Below, one piece after another: positions 44,513 to 53,366 of a stretch of DNA of 64,000 nt. Under the pieces are notes generated by a model. That model was given only the letters and a program-made list of their open reading frames with translations. It had not been told where the DNA came from and ran no database searches. The stretch covers positions 62,001 to 126,000 of the forward strand of contig CAUQXI010000005.1 of assembly GCA_963522145.1 (NCBI GenBank). Reading direction: 5' to 3'. The translations under genes and the position numbers were made by a program. Source of the DNA: Mesorhizobium_B sp963522145. GTDB lineage: Bacteria; Pseudomonadota; Alphaproteobacteria; Rhizobiales; Rhizobiaceae. Numbering within the stretch: the first letter of the stretch is position 1; every line of letters starts with the position of its first letter.

Positions 44513-45638
44513 CGCCGACTTCAACTTCACGCTTCTGGCGACCGACGGCGCAGCACGGCGCGGCGAGATCAGGATGCCGCGCGGAGTGATTCGCACCCCG
44601 GCCTTCATGCCGGTCGGCACCGGCGGTACGGTGAAGGCTATGTATATGGATCAGGTGAGGGCGCTCGGCGCCGATATCATCCTGGGCAACACGTACCACC
44701 TGATGCTGCGGCCCGGCGCGGAGCGCGTGGCGCGGCTGGGCGGGCTGCACGCCTTAGCCAGATGGCCGCACCCGATCCTGACCGATTCCGGCGGCTTCCA
44801 GGTGATGTCCCTGTCGGGCCTGCGCAAGCTGAACGAGCAGGGCGTCACCTTCCGCTCCCATCTCGACGGCCAGCGCTTCGAGATGTCGCCCGAGCGTTCG
44901 ATCGAGATCCAGGGCCTGCTCGGCTCCGACATTCAGATGCAGCTCGATGAGTGCATCGCCCTGCCGGCCAGCATGTCCGAGATCGAGCGCGCGATGGAGT
45001 TGTCACTCCGCTGGGCCGAGCGCTGCAGGACGGCGTTCGGCGTGCAGACCGGCCGCGCCATGTTCGGCATCGTGCAGGGCGGCGATGTGCCCGCTCTTCG
45101 CGTTCGTTCAGCACAGGCGCTCGCGGCACTCGACCTCAAGGGCTATGCAGTCGGGGGACTGGCGGTCGGCGAGCCGCAGGCTGTTATGCTGGACATACTG
45201 TCCGCCACATGCCCGGAACTCCCATCGACCAAGCCGCGCTACCTCATGGGCGTCGGCACACCGGACGACATCCTCCAAAGTGTGGCGCGCGGGATCGACA
45301 TGTTCGACTGCGTAATGCCGACCCGGGCCGGGCGTCACGGCCTCGCCTTTACCCGGCGCGGACGGGTTAATCTTCGCAACGCACGCCACGCGGATGACCC
45401 CCGACCGCTCGATGAGGAAAGCAAGTGTCCGGCAGCACGCGATTACTCCCGCGCCTATCTGCACCACCTCGTGCGATCGAACGAGGCGCTCGGCGCGATG
45501 CTGCTCACCTGGAACAACCTTGCCTATTACCAATCGCTGATGGGATCGATCCGCGAGGCGATCGCAGGTCAGCGGTTGAGCGAAGCGTCGGCGCTCATTA
45601 CAGAAAACTGGAAGCGCGGTGACATTCCGGCGCTATGA
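44505..45638 (+). CDS. tgt: Queuine/preQ1 tRNA-ribosyltransferase
   Basis: The 377-residue TIM-barrel enzyme exchanges guanine-34 for preQ1 in tRNA. It has DSGGFQVMSLSGLRKLNEQGV (with the general-acid Asp), the nucleophile region GIDMFDCVMPTRAGRHG and GNTYHLMLRPG. The C-terminal zinc site, normally C-x-C-x2-C with a later His, reads ESKCPAARDYS here. Only one cysteine (C308) and the downstream His pair (LHH) remain. The start at 44505 overlaps queA by 8 bases and fits the family N terminus. Confidence 0.95.
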   Translation: MSDADFNFTLLATDGAARRGEIRMPRGVIRTPAFMPVGTGGTVKAMYMDQVRALGADIILGNTYHLMLRPGAERVARLGGLHALARWPHPILTDSGGFQVMSLSGLRKLNEQGVTFRSHLDGQRFEMSPERSIEIQGLLGSDIQMQLDECIALPASMSEIERAMELSLRWAERCRTAFGVQTGRAMFGIVQGGDVPALRVRSAQALAALDLKGYAVGGLAVGEPQAVMLDILSATCPELPSTKPRYLMGVGTPDDILQSVARGIDMFDCVMPTRAGRHGLAFTRRGRVNLRNARHADDPRPLDEESKCPAARDYSRAYLHHLVRSNEALGAMLLTWNNLAYYQSLMGSIREAIAGQRLSEASALITENWKRGDIPAL

Positions 45639-45644
45639 CGCGCC

Positions 45645-46070
45645 TCACGCGCCGATCGTCTGCGCCGCGCGCAGGCTTACTGCAATGATGCGGAACACGC
45701 CATCCGGCTGAAGTTCAAGCTGGTAGAGCGCCTCATATTCCTTGCCGTCCGGGCCGGTGATCATCACCTTTTGCGCGATCTTGCCGCCTGAAAGCTCCTG
45801 CGCTTCGCCGAAGGAAAAGCTGCGGGGCTTATGGATCGGCGGATAGGCGCCCGCGACCATATTCATGAAGACATCCGCCGTGGGGAAGATGCCCTTGATG
45901 CCCGGCGCGGCGAAACTGTAGGCGGCGGCCCCGTCGCCGGCCTGGAATGCCCGAAGCTGGCCCTCGATGCTAGACTGCGCGGCCGTGACCTCGGCCTCGC
46001 CGGCAACGGCCAGCGGAGAAACTGCCGACGCCGCCACCAAGACTGCAATTGCGACACCGATGGTCCGCAT
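45645..46070 (-). CDS. DUF4864-like exported protein
   Basis: The 141-residue product has a signal peptide (TIGVAIAVLVAASAVSPLAVAG). A small alpha/beta domain of the NTF2-like/DUF4864 kind follows (AAQSSIEGQLRAFQAGDGAAAYSFAAPGI; later KVMITGPDGKEYEALYQLE). A periplasmic location is likely and the function is unknown. AGGAG 7 bases before the ATG at 46070 decides the start. It converges with tgt, and its stop lies 7 bases from the tgt stop. Confidence 0.82.
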   Translation of the reverse strand: MRTIGVAIAVLVAASAVSPLAVAGEAEVTAAQSSIEGQLRAFQAGDGAAAYSFAAPGIKGIFPTADVFMNMVAGAYPPIHKPRSFSFGEAQELSGGKIAQKVMITGPDGKEYEALYQLELQPDGVFRIIAVSLRAAQTIGA

Positions 46071-46288
46071 GATCGTTCTCCTCTGAACAAGTGCGATCCG
46101 CTTCTCCCGGCGGTTGTTCTCCTTACGTGCATCGCCGGCGCGGAGTTTCAATCACGCTCTAAGGTCTTGCTCAGCCGGCATTCGCAAGGGGAAGGTTCGA
46201 ATGCGGTGCAATCCCGTCATAAGTGCCGTTTGGCGCTTGCTTTTCACCGTGAGCCGCCTTGATATGAAGATCTGACAGGAGGCAGGGA

Positions 46289-47701
46289 TTGACGGCATTC
46301 GACGAGATGCTCCCTCAGGCTGACGGCCTGCGAAAGCCCTACCGCGCATATGACCGCTGGCTTAATTCGCAGCAGTCCGAGCGTCTGGCCGACAAGATGC
46401 GCGATGCCGAGCGGGTGTTCCGCAAGACGGGCATAACCTTTGCCGTTTATGGCGAGGAAGACGCCGCGGAGCGGCTGATCCCCTTCGACATCGTGCCGCG
46501 CATCATCTCCGGCGCGGAATGGCGCCGCCTCACGCAAGGCATCGAGCAGCGCGTCCAGGCGCTGAACGCCTTCCTGGACGATATCTATCACCGTCAGGAA
46601 ATCCTGCGCGCGGGCCGCATCCCCCGCGACCTGATCGCGAAGAACGAGGCGTTCCTGCCCGAGATGATCGGCGTTCGTCCGCCCGGCGGGGTTTACACCC
46701 ACATCATCGGCGTCGACATTGTCCGCACCAGCGAGGACGAGTTCTTTGTCCTGGAAGACAATGCCCGCACGCCATCCGGCGTATCCTACATGCTGGAAAA
46801 CCGCGAAACCATGATGCAGCTCTTTCCGGAGCTGTTCCAGCAGGTGAAGGTGCGGCCGGTCGAGAACTATCCGCAGCTCCTTCGCCAGTCCCTTGCGGCA
46901 ACAAGGCCGGACGGTGCGCCGGCGGAGCCGACGATCGCCGTGCTGACGCCGGGCAGCTACAACTCAGCCTATTTCGAGCACGCCTTTCTGGCGGACCAGA
47001 TGGGCGTGCAGCTTGTGGAGGGACAGGACCTGCGCGTGGTCAATGGCCATATCGCCATGCGCACGACCGAGGGCTACAAGCAGATCGACGTGCTTTACCG
47101 CCGCGTGGACGACGCGTTTCTCGATCCGCTGACCTTCCGTCCGGATTCAGCGCTCGGCGTGGCCGGCATCATGGATGTCTATCGCGCGGGCAACATCACC
47201 ATCGCCAACGCGCCCGGGACGGGCATCGCCGATGACAAGGCGATCTATTCCTACATGCCCGAGATCGTGGAGTTCTATACCGGCCGCAAGGCGATGCTCG
47301 GCAATGTGCCGACATGGCGCTGCTCGGAACCCGACAGCCTGAAATACGTCCTCGAGCATCTCGACGAGCTTGTCGTGAAGGAGGTCCACGGCTCGGGCGG
47401 CTACGGCATGCTGGTGGGACCTGCGGCCACCAAGGCGGAGTGCGAGGCATTTGCCGCCAAGCTCAAGGCGCGGCCCACCAACTACATCGCGCAGCCTACG
47501 CTTTCGCTGTCCACTTGCCCCATCTTCACCGATGCCGGGCTATCTCCGCGCCACGTCGATCTGCGCCCCTTCGTGCTCGTTTCCGACCGCATCCAGATCG
47601 TGCCCGGCGGGCTGACCCGCGTCGCGCTGAAGGAAGGCTCGCTGGTGGTCAATTCGAGCCAGGGCGGCGGCACCAAGGATACCTGGGTTCTGGACGACTA
47701 G
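46289..47701 (+). CDS. Circularly permuted ATP-grasp protein (COG2308, DUF404/407)
   Basis: The 470-residue protein is a circularly permuted type 2 ATP-grasp enzyme. Family segments are FLPEMIGVRPPGGVYTHIIG, FFVLEDNARTPSGVSYMLEN and ELVVKEVHGSGGYGMLVGP, with the ATP/metal-binding region LRPFVLVSDRIQIVPGGLTR. ATP-grasp enzymes form C-N bonds via acyl-phosphates, so peptide-bond synthesis is the expected chemistry. A perfect AGGAGG six bases upstream marks a TTG start at 46289; the next ATG (46307) has no such box. It is first of four tightly spaced genes ending in an Anbu protease. The acceptor substrate is not known. Confidence 0.92.
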   Translation: MTAFDEMLPQADGLRKPYRAYDRWLNSQQSERLADKMRDAERVFRKTGITFAVYGEEDAAERLIPFDIVPRIISGAEWRRLTQGIEQRVQALNAFLDDIYHRQEILRAGRIPRDLIAKNEAFLPEMIGVRPPGGVYTHIIGVDIVRTSEDEFFVLEDNARTPSGVSYMLENRETMMQLFPELFQQVKVRPVENYPQLLRQSLAATRPDGAPAEPTIAVLTPGSYNSAYFEHAFLADQMGVQLVEGQDLRVVNGHIAMRTTEGYKQIDVLYRRVDDAFLDPLTFRPDSALGVAGIMDVYRAGNITIANAPGTGIADDKAIYSYMPEIVEFYTGRKAMLGNVPTWRCSEPDSLKYVLEHLDELVVKEVHGSGGYGMLVGPAATKAECEAFAAKLKARPTNYIAQPTLSLSTCPIFTDAGLSPRHVDLRPFVLVSDRIQIVPGGLTRVALKEGSLVVNSSQGGGTKDTWVLDD

Positions 47702-47719
47702 AAAGAAAACACGAAAAGC

Positions 47720-48661
47720 ATGCTGCTCGGGCGCACCGCCAACGGCCTTTACTGGATGAACCGCTACATCGAGCGCGCCGAGAACATGGCGCGCCTGCTG
47801 GATGCCGGTTTACGCATGGCGCTCACCCGAACGGCTTCCTCGGCCGAGGAATGGTCATCGGTGGTGGTCAGCGCCGGCGCCGAAAGCGCCTTTCTCCGCA
47901 GGCATGATAAATACACGGTGGCGACGGTGTCGGATTTCCTGCTGCGCGACACGTCGAACTCCGGAAGCGTGCTGTCGGCCATCGAGACGGCGCGCAACAA
48001 TGGTCGCATGGTGCGGACCGCGCTCACGCGGGAAACCTGGGAAAGCATCAACGAGGCCTGGATGTCGCTCAAGCGCGTCCTCGCCCACCCGATCGACGAG
48101 CGCGACCTTCCCACCGTGCTTGATGCGATCAAGCGTGAAACGGCGCTGATCCGAGGCTCCTTTCACGGCACCATGCTGCGCAATGAGATCTTCGACTTCT
48201 GCCAGCTCGGAACGTTCATCGAACGTGCCGACAACACCGCACGCATTCTGGACGTCAAATATTACGTGCTGCTGCCATCCATCTCCTGGGTCGGTTCCAC
48301 GCTCGACAATTATCAGTGGGAATCGATCCTCCGCTCGGTCGCGGCGCATCGCTCCTACCGATGGGTCTATGAAGCCGAATATCGGCCGCGCCACATTGCC
48401 GACTACCTCATCCTCAACGGCCGAATGCCCAGGTCACTCGCCTTCTGCTATCGCAACCTCTCTGACGCGCTGCGCTTCCTCGCGCGGGATTACGGCGCGC
48501 AGCATTCCTGCCATGGGACCATGGAGGCAACGCTGGCCAAGCTCTCGGTCGGTTCGATCAAGGAGATCTTCGACGCGGGCCTCCACGAGTTCCTGCTCGA
48601 CTTCATCCGCGACAACAACATGCTGAGCGACCAGCTCGCCAGCGATTTCCAGTTCGCCTGA
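47720..48661 (+). CDS. Alpha-E domain protein (COG2307, DUF403)
   Basis: The 313-residue all-helical protein has the alpha-E signature ANGLYWMNRYIERAENMARLLDA at the start and DFCQLGTFIERADNTARILD in the middle. It always travels with the COG2308 ATP-grasp and transglutaminase genes, and its own activity is unknown. Proposed roles are scaffold or ligase partner. It begins 18 bases after the ATP-grasp stop. Confidence 0.93.
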   Translation: MLLGRTANGLYWMNRYIERAENMARLLDAGLRMALTRTASSAEEWSSVVVSAGAESAFLRRHDKYTVATVSDFLLRDTSNSGSVLSAIETARNNGRMVRTALTRETWESINEAWMSLKRVLAHPIDERDLPTVLDAIKRETALIRGSFHGTMLRNEIFDFCQLGTFIERADNTARILDVKYYVLLPSISWVGSTLDNYQWESILRSVAAHRSYRWVYEAEYRPRHIADYLILNGRMPRSLAFCYRNLSDALRFLARDYGAQHSCHGTMEATLAKLSVGSIKEIFDAGLHEFLLDFIRDNNMLSDQLASDFQFA

Positions 48662-48675
48662 AAGGGGTACCCGGC

Positions 48676-49467
48676 GTGAGGCTCAGGATCACACACCGGA
48701 CGGAGTACCGCTACGACGCCCCTGTATCTTATGCCTTGCAGCGGCTGAGGCTCGTTCCGCCGAGCGGACACACGCAGAAAGTCGGGCCGTGGCAGTTGAA
48801 CATCGCCGGGGCCAGGGAAGAGCTTCGCTTTCATGACCAGTTCGGCAACGACACGCGGCTCCTCAGCGTCGAGGGCGAACCGCAGATGATCGCCATCGAA
48901 GCGAGCGGCACAGTCGAGACCAAGGATACAGCCGGAGTCAGCGGCCCGCATCGCGGCTTCGCGCCTCTCTGGCTGTTCCTTCCAGAAACGACGCTGACCG
49001 AAGCCGGCGAAAATGTCCGGGCTCTTGCCGCCGAGATCAAGGATGGCGACGAGGTCGCGCGGCTCCATCGTCTTACCGCCCTGATCCGCGAACGGGTCAT
49101 CTATCGGGCCGGCGTGACCGATGCCGAGACCGGCGCCGAGGAAGCGCTCGCCGCGGGCGAGGGGGTCTGTCAGGATCACGCCCACGTCTTCATCGCCGCC
49201 GCCCGTGCGCTCGGCTTTCCGGCCCGCTATGTAAGCGGCTACCTAAAGATGCAGGATGTCGAGCAGGCCGCGAGCCATGCCTGGGCGGAAGCGCATGTCT
49301 CGTCACTCGGCTGGGTTGCCTTCGACGCCGCAAACGGGATTTCGCCGGACGAATCCTACGTCCGCATCGCGATCGGACGCGACTACCGCGACGCCATGCC
49401 CGTGTCGGGGATTCGTCTAGGAGCAGGTGAAGAGCACCTTGCCGTCCGCATCACGGTGGAGCAGTAA
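48676..49467 (+). CDS. Transglutaminase-like cysteine peptidase
   Basis: The 263-residue protein has an N-terminal beta domain (about 1-95, RLRITHRTEYRYDAPVSYALQRLRLVP) and a transglutaminase core. The papain-like triad is visible as Cys in GEGVCQDHAHVF, His in ASHAWAEAHV and Asp in WVAFDAANG. Bacterial members are usually peptidases or amidases. In this cluster the enzyme is thought to hydrolyse or transfer the isopeptide or peptide made by the ATP-grasp partner (inference). The GTG start lies 14 bases after the alpha-E gene. Confidence 0.93.
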   Translation: MRLRITHRTEYRYDAPVSYALQRLRLVPPSGHTQKVGPWQLNIAGAREELRFHDQFGNDTRLLSVEGEPQMIAIEASGTVETKDTAGVSGPHRGFAPLWLFLPETTLTEAGENVRALAAEIKDGDEVARLHRLTALIRERVIYRAGVTDAETGAEEALAAGEGVCQDHAHVFIAAARALGFPARYVSGYLKMQDVEQAASHAWAEAHVSSLGWVAFDAANGISPDESYVRIAIGRDYRDAMPVSGIRLGAGEEHLAVRITVEQ

Positions 49468-49496
49468 TCCGCCGCTACGAATCCTGTGCGAGTTCC

Positions 49497-50225
49497 ATGA
49501 CCTATTGCGTCGGCCTACGAATCGACAGCGGCCTCGTGTTCATGTCGGACACGCGGACCAATGCCGGCATAGACAATATCTCCACCTTCCGGAAGATGCA
49601 CATCTGGGAGAAGACCGGCGATCGGGTGATCGTCATGATGTCGGCCGGTAATCTCGCCACCACGCAGGCTGTGGTGAGCCTGCTCGACGAACGCTCGAAG
49701 GCCGTCAAGGATCGCGCACCGACCTTGCTCAAGGCGCCGTCGATGTACCAGACGGCCCGCCTCGTGGGGGATACGGTCAAGGAGGTGATCGCGAGCTCCA
49801 CGCCCAACGGCCAGAAGGCCGACTCCTTCCACGCTTCCTTTATCCTGGGCGGGCAGATCAAGGGCACCGAGCCGCGCCTGTTCATGATCTATCCGGAAGG
49901 AAATTTCATCGAAAGCACGGACGACACGCCCTTCTTTCAGGTCGGCGAAACCAAATACGGCAAGCCCATCATCGTGCGCGCCTATGATCGCCAGATGAGT
50001 TTCGCCGAGACCGCAAAGCTGCTGATGGTGTCGTTCGATTCGACATTGAAGTCGAACCTGTCGGTCGGCCTGCCGCTGGACATGACGTTCTACGAGCGCG
50101 ATGCACTCCAGGTAGGGCTGCGGAAACGCATCGGTGTCGATGATCCGTATTACCGGACGATCTCCGACGGGTGGTCGAACGCCTTGAAGGTAGCGTTTCA
50201 GAGCCTGCCGGACTTCTCTTATTAA
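49497..50225 (+). CDS. Anbu-type proteasome-like protease
   Basis: The 242-residue N-terminal-nucleophile hydrolase belongs to the ancestral beta-subunit (Anbu) family, related to HslV and proteasome beta subunits. Thr2 would become the N-terminal nucleophile after Met removal. Asp18 (SDTRTN) and Lys33 (TFRKM) match the rest of the active site. It has no ATPase partner gene here, as is usual for Anbu. It ends the ATP-grasp/alpha-E/transglutaminase operon. The natural substrate is unknown. A terminator hairpin follows 22 bases downstream. Confidence 0.93.
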   Translation: MTYCVGLRIDSGLVFMSDTRTNAGIDNISTFRKMHIWEKTGDRVIVMMSAGNLATTQAVVSLLDERSKAVKDRAPTLLKAPSMYQTARLVGDTVKEVIASSTPNGQKADSFHASFILGGQIKGTEPRLFMIYPEGNFIESTDDTPFFQVGETKYGKPIIVRAYDRQMSFAETAKLLMVSFDSTLKSNLSVGLPLDMTFYERDALQVGLRKRIGVDDPYYRTISDGWSNALKVAFQSLPDFSY

Positions 50226-50246
50226 GATCGGACGTCCGCGAAAAAG

Positions 50247-50280
50247 AAGCGGGCCGCCGCGAAACGCGACGACCCGCTTT
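50247..50280. terminator. Bidirectional terminator between anbu and BA14K genes
   Basis: AAGCGGG and CCCGCTT close a GC-rich hairpin with an inner partial stem around GAAA. A-rich sequence precedes it and TTTG follows, so it can serve both converging genes (the Anbu gene ends at 50225, the BA14K gene at 50301). Confidence 0.75.
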
Positions 50281-50300
50281 GTTGCCGAAGCTGAGAGGGC

Positions 50301-50801
50301 TCAGTTGTACGGCGAGTTGCACTGGCGGCGCGGGCCGCTGTTTGGCTGATAGGTGTTGTCCGAGACGCGATAGGACCGATAACGGCTCTGGCACCAGTCG
50401 ACATGGTTGCCGCCGCCACGATTGCCATTCGTGATCGCGCCTCCCACGATCGCTCCCGCGAGGAACGCGGCCGCAGGGAAGTAGTATCCGTTATAGTAGC
50501 GGTACCCGGCCCGGCGATCGCGATAGCCACGGTAGCCGTGATAGTAGTAGTTGCCGTTTCGGCGTTCCCACGCCTTGGCGAGACGGCGATCCTGACGGCG
50601 CTCTATGCGATTGATCCGACGCTCGGCACGGCGATATTTGCGGCGCTCGCGCTGGGTCATCTGAACCTGCACGACCGGCACGCCGCCATCAACCGTCAAA
50701 GGCTGCTGAACACGTGGTGCCGCGCCTGCCGGCATGACGCCGGTGAATGCTGTTGCCACGGCCAGGCCGGTAGCGAACAATCCTGAGATCAGCTTTCTCA
50801 T
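50301..50801 (-). CDS. BA14K family exported protein
   Basis: The 166-residue product has a signal peptide (KLISGLFATGLAVATAFTGVM to PAGAA). A strongly basic helix rich in RRxxR pairs follows (about 50-80), then a Tyr/Gly-rich stretch. It ends in the BA14K motif HVDWCQSRYRSYRVSDNTY then CNSPY. BA14K was first described as a Brucella immunogen with lectin-like activity. A role at the cell surface is likely, but the natural function is unclear. AGGAG-like GGAG 8 bases before the ATG at 50801 sets the start. Confidence 0.87.
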   Translation of the reverse strand: MRKLISGLFATGLAVATAFTGVMPAGAAPRVQQPLTVDGGVPVVQVQMTQRERRKYRRAERRINRIERRQDRRLAKAWERRNGNYYYHGYRGYRDRRAGYRYYNGYYFPAAAFLAGAIVGGAITNGNRGGGNHVDWCQSRYRSYRVSDNTYQPNSGPRRQCNSPYN

Positions 50802-50937
50802 GAAATCTTCTCCTAAAAGCAGAAAGTCGGTGCCCCTTATGTTGCCGAACTGATCCGCGGCCAAATCGTTCCGCTTTATTCCGTGAGGGCGAGCTCGATC
50901 ATGCGATCAAGGCTCTCGCGCCGAGCGCTTTTGGACG

Positions 50938-50966
50938 TTGACCGTTTCCGGTCGAATCCATATGGT
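50938..50966 (+). promoter_or_regulatory. Sigma-70 promoter of tRNA-Lys
   Basis: TTGACC and TATGGT are separated by 17 bases. The predicted start is about 28 bases before the mature tRNA. This is a good housekeeping promoter match. Confidence 0.65.
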
Positions 50967-51000
50967 CCGAGCACTTGCAGGAGCCGGGCACGGTGCCTTC

Positions 51001-51076
51001 GAGCGCGTAGCTCAGCCGGTAGAGCAACGGACTTTTAATCTGTAGGTCCTGGGTTCGAGTCCCAGCGCGCTCACCA
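51001..51076 (+). tRNA. tRNA-Lys (anticodon TTT)
   Basis: A complete cloverleaf can be drawn. The acceptor stem is GAGCGCG/CGCGCTC and the D arm contains GCTC-AGCCGGTA-GAGC. The anticodon loop CTTTTAA carries TTT. The T arm is CTGGG-TTCGAGT-CCCAG, and CCA is encoded (51074-51076). ccdA starts 38 bases later. Confidence 0.97.
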
Positions 51077-51114
51077 ATCCGGTTCCGTCCGACCAACCGG
51101 CAGCTCACATTCTC

Positions 51115-51858
51115 ATGGCGATCGACATCGGACTCTTGAGCGCGGTCGGCGCGGGTGCCTTGTCTTTTCTGTCGCCCTGCGTGCTGCCGCTGGTGCCGCC
51201 CTACCTGTGCTATATGGCCGGCATGTCGGTCGAGGATTTCCGCGCGGGACGTGCCAGCGCGGCAGCGCCCGCGCGGCGCACGCTCATCATTGTCGGCATC
51301 GCGTTCGTGCTGGGCTTCTCGACCGTCTTCGTTGCGCTCGGCGCAGGCGCATCAACGATCGGCCGCTTCCTGCGCGTCTGGCAGGAGCCGCTCGCGCTGG
51401 CGGCGGGGGTGATGATCATCCTGATGGGTCTGAATTTCCTCGGCGTCCTGCGCATTCCCCTTCTGTCGCGGGAAGCCCGCTTCCGCTCGGAAGGACGGCC
51501 GGCGAGCCTCGCCGCCGCCTATGTGATGGGTCTCGCTTTCGCGTTTGGCTGGACGCCCTGCATCGGGCCTGTGCTCGGGCCGATTTTGACGCTGGCAGGC
51601 GGGCGGGAAACGGTGGTGGAGGGTGCGCTCCTGCTCGCGGCCTATTCGCTGGGCTTGGGCATCCCCTTCCTGATCGCCGCCCTGTTCTCCGATGCCTTCA
51701 TGCGTTTCCTTGCGCGCTTCCGGGTCCATCTCGGCCGCGTCGAGAAGGTGATCGGCGTGCTTCTGGTTCTGGCCGGCGTGTTCTTCATGACTGGCGGCAT
51801 CGCGACCGCATCCTACTGGCTTCTGGAAAGCTTCCCGTCGCTGGGACGCCTCGGCTAG
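51115..51858 (+). CDS. ccdA: CcdA/DsbD-type cytochrome c biogenesis membrane protein
   Basis: The 247-residue protein has six to seven membrane helices and the two redox cysteines of the CcdA/DsbD core: LSPCVLPLVPPYLCYM in helix 1 and GWTPCIGPVLGPIL in helix 4. It passes electrons from cytoplasmic thioredoxin to periplasmic thiol proteins, such as those reducing apocytochrome c. It lacks the soluble domains of full DsbD. It stands just after tRNA-Lys, with no further cytochrome-maturation genes nearby. Confidence 0.93.
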   Translation: MAIDIGLLSAVGAGALSFLSPCVLPLVPPYLCYMAGMSVEDFRAGRASAAAPARRTLIIVGIAFVLGFSTVFVALGAGASTIGRFLRVWQEPLALAAGVMIILMGLNFLGVLRIPLLSREARFRSEGRPASLAAAYVMGLAFAFGWTPCIGPVLGPILTLAGGRETVVEGALLLAAYSLGLGIPFLIAALFSDAFMRFLARFRVHLGRVEKVIGVLLVLAGVFFMTGGIATASYWLLESFPSLGRLG

Positions 51859-51922
51859 GGCGCTGGACGGCGGCGATCGCAATGCTAGAAGACGATGGAA
51901 CGAGAGCGGGAGCCGTCGGGCG

Positions 51923-53269
51923 ATGAGCGATGAAACCATGCTGGCCGTGATCCTCGCGGCAGGCGAGGGCACGCGGATGAAAAGCGCGCTGCCCAAGGTG
52001 CTGCATCCCGTTGCCGGCCTTCCCCTTCTTACCCATGCGCTGCGGGCAGCGACGAATGCAGGCGCGGGCAGCCTCGCGGTGGTGGTCGGCCACGGCGCGG
52101 ATCAGGTCCGAGCGGCTGCACTCGAGGCGGCAGCCGGCGCTCAGGTCTTCGTTCAGGAGGAGCGGCGCGGCACAGCACATGCGGTGCTCGCGGCAAGGGA
52201 AGCGCTGGAGAAACACGCCGATGTGGTGATGGTCACCTTCGGTGACACGCCGCTCCTGACGCCCGAGGTCATCACTCGTGCACGAGACGCCGTCCGAGGC
52301 GGTGCGGCGGTCGCGGTGCTCGGCTTCCGCACCGATCGGCCTACCGGCTATGGCCGGCTGATCGAGCGGAATGGCGCTCTGGTCGCCATCCGGGAGGACA
52401 AGGACTGTTCTGAGGAAGAGCGCCGGATCACCTTCTGCAATGGCGGCGCGATGGCGATCGATGGCCGCCTGGCGCTCGGCCTGCTCGATCGTGTCGGCTC
52501 GTCGAACGCCAAGAACGAGTTCTACCTGACCGATCTCGTCGCACTCGCGACAGCCGATGGCCACCGCGCGGTCGCCGTCGAGTGCGACTACGAGGATGTG
52601 CTCGGCATCAACAACCGAGCCGAGCTTGCCGAGGCGGAGGCAGTCTGGCAGCAGCGCAAGCGGCGCGAGATGATGCTGGCCGGCGTGACCCTGATCGCGC
52701 CCGAAACCGTGTTCTTCTCCTTCGATACCACGATCGCTCCTGACACGATCGTGGAGCCGAATGTCTGGTTCGGCCCCGGCGTATCGATCACTGGAGCGGC
52801 CCGTATTCATGCCTTCTCCCATCTGGAGGGCACGACGATCGCCGAGGGCTGCGATGTCGGCCCCTTCGCGCGCCTCCGTCCGGGCGCGGAACTCCAGCGC
52901 AAGGCTAAGGTCGGCAACTTCTGTGAGGTGAAGAAGGCCGTCGTCGAGGCAGGCGCCAAGGTCAACCACCTGACCTATATCGGCGACGCGCGGGTCGGTG
53001 CCGGCGCGAATATCGGCGCGGGCACCATCACCTGCAATTACGATGGCTACTCGAAGTTTTTCACCGATATCGGCGAGAACGTCTTCATCGGCTCCAACTC
53101 CGCACTCGTCGCTCCGATCACGATCGGCGAAGGCGCCTATATCGCGTCGGGCAGCGTCATCACCGACGATGTCGAAGCGGATGCCTTGGCTTTCGGCCGT
53201 GCCCGACAGGTCACCAAGCCCGGGCGGGCCCGCGAAGTGCGCGCCAAGCGTGCTGCCGCGAAGAAATAA
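51923..53269 (+). CDS. glmU: Bifunctional GlmU (uridyltransferase/glucosamine-1-P acetyltransferase)
   Basis: The 448-residue enzyme makes UDP-GlcNAc for peptidoglycan and lipid A. The N-terminal pyrophosphorylase has the loop LAAGEGTRMKSALPKVLHP (residues about 10-28) and GFRTDRPTGYGRLIE. The C-terminal left-handed beta-helix (about 250-430) contains hexapeptide repeats and the acetyltransferase site VGNFCEVKKAVV and NYDGYSKFFTDIG. It starts with a weak GGAG box. It precedes glmS, which makes its precursor. Confidence 0.97.
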   Translation: MSDETMLAVILAAGEGTRMKSALPKVLHPVAGLPLLTHALRAATNAGAGSLAVVVGHGADQVRAAALEAAAGAQVFVQEERRGTAHAVLAAREALEKHADVVMVTFGDTPLLTPEVITRARDAVRGGAAVAVLGFRTDRPTGYGRLIERNGALVAIREDKDCSEEERRITFCNGGAMAIDGRLALGLLDRVGSSNAKNEFYLTDLVALATADGHRAVAVECDYEDVLGINNRAELAEAEAVWQQRKRREMMLAGVTLIAPETVFFSFDTTIAPDTIVEPNVWFGPGVSITGAARIHAFSHLEGTTIAEGCDVGPFARLRPGAELQRKAKVGNFCEVKKAVVEAGAKVNHLTYIGDARVGAGANIGAGTITCNYDGYSKFFTDIGENVFIGSNSALVAPITIGEGAYIASGSVITDDVEADALAFGRARQVTKPGRAREVRAKRAAAKK

Positions 53270-53366
53270 CGCCCGCTCTGTCACCGGTCGCAATGATAAT
53301 TGAATAGTTCAACGGCAGACTGTCACCTAGAGCACCATCCGATTACCTGAAGTTGGGAACAGTTGC

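Noticed and set aside
53270..53366. A glmS riboswitch/ribozyme before glmS
   Set aside because: Only 97 bases are available, shorter than the glmS ribozyme. The element is a feature of Gram-positive bacteria, and I see no matching structure.
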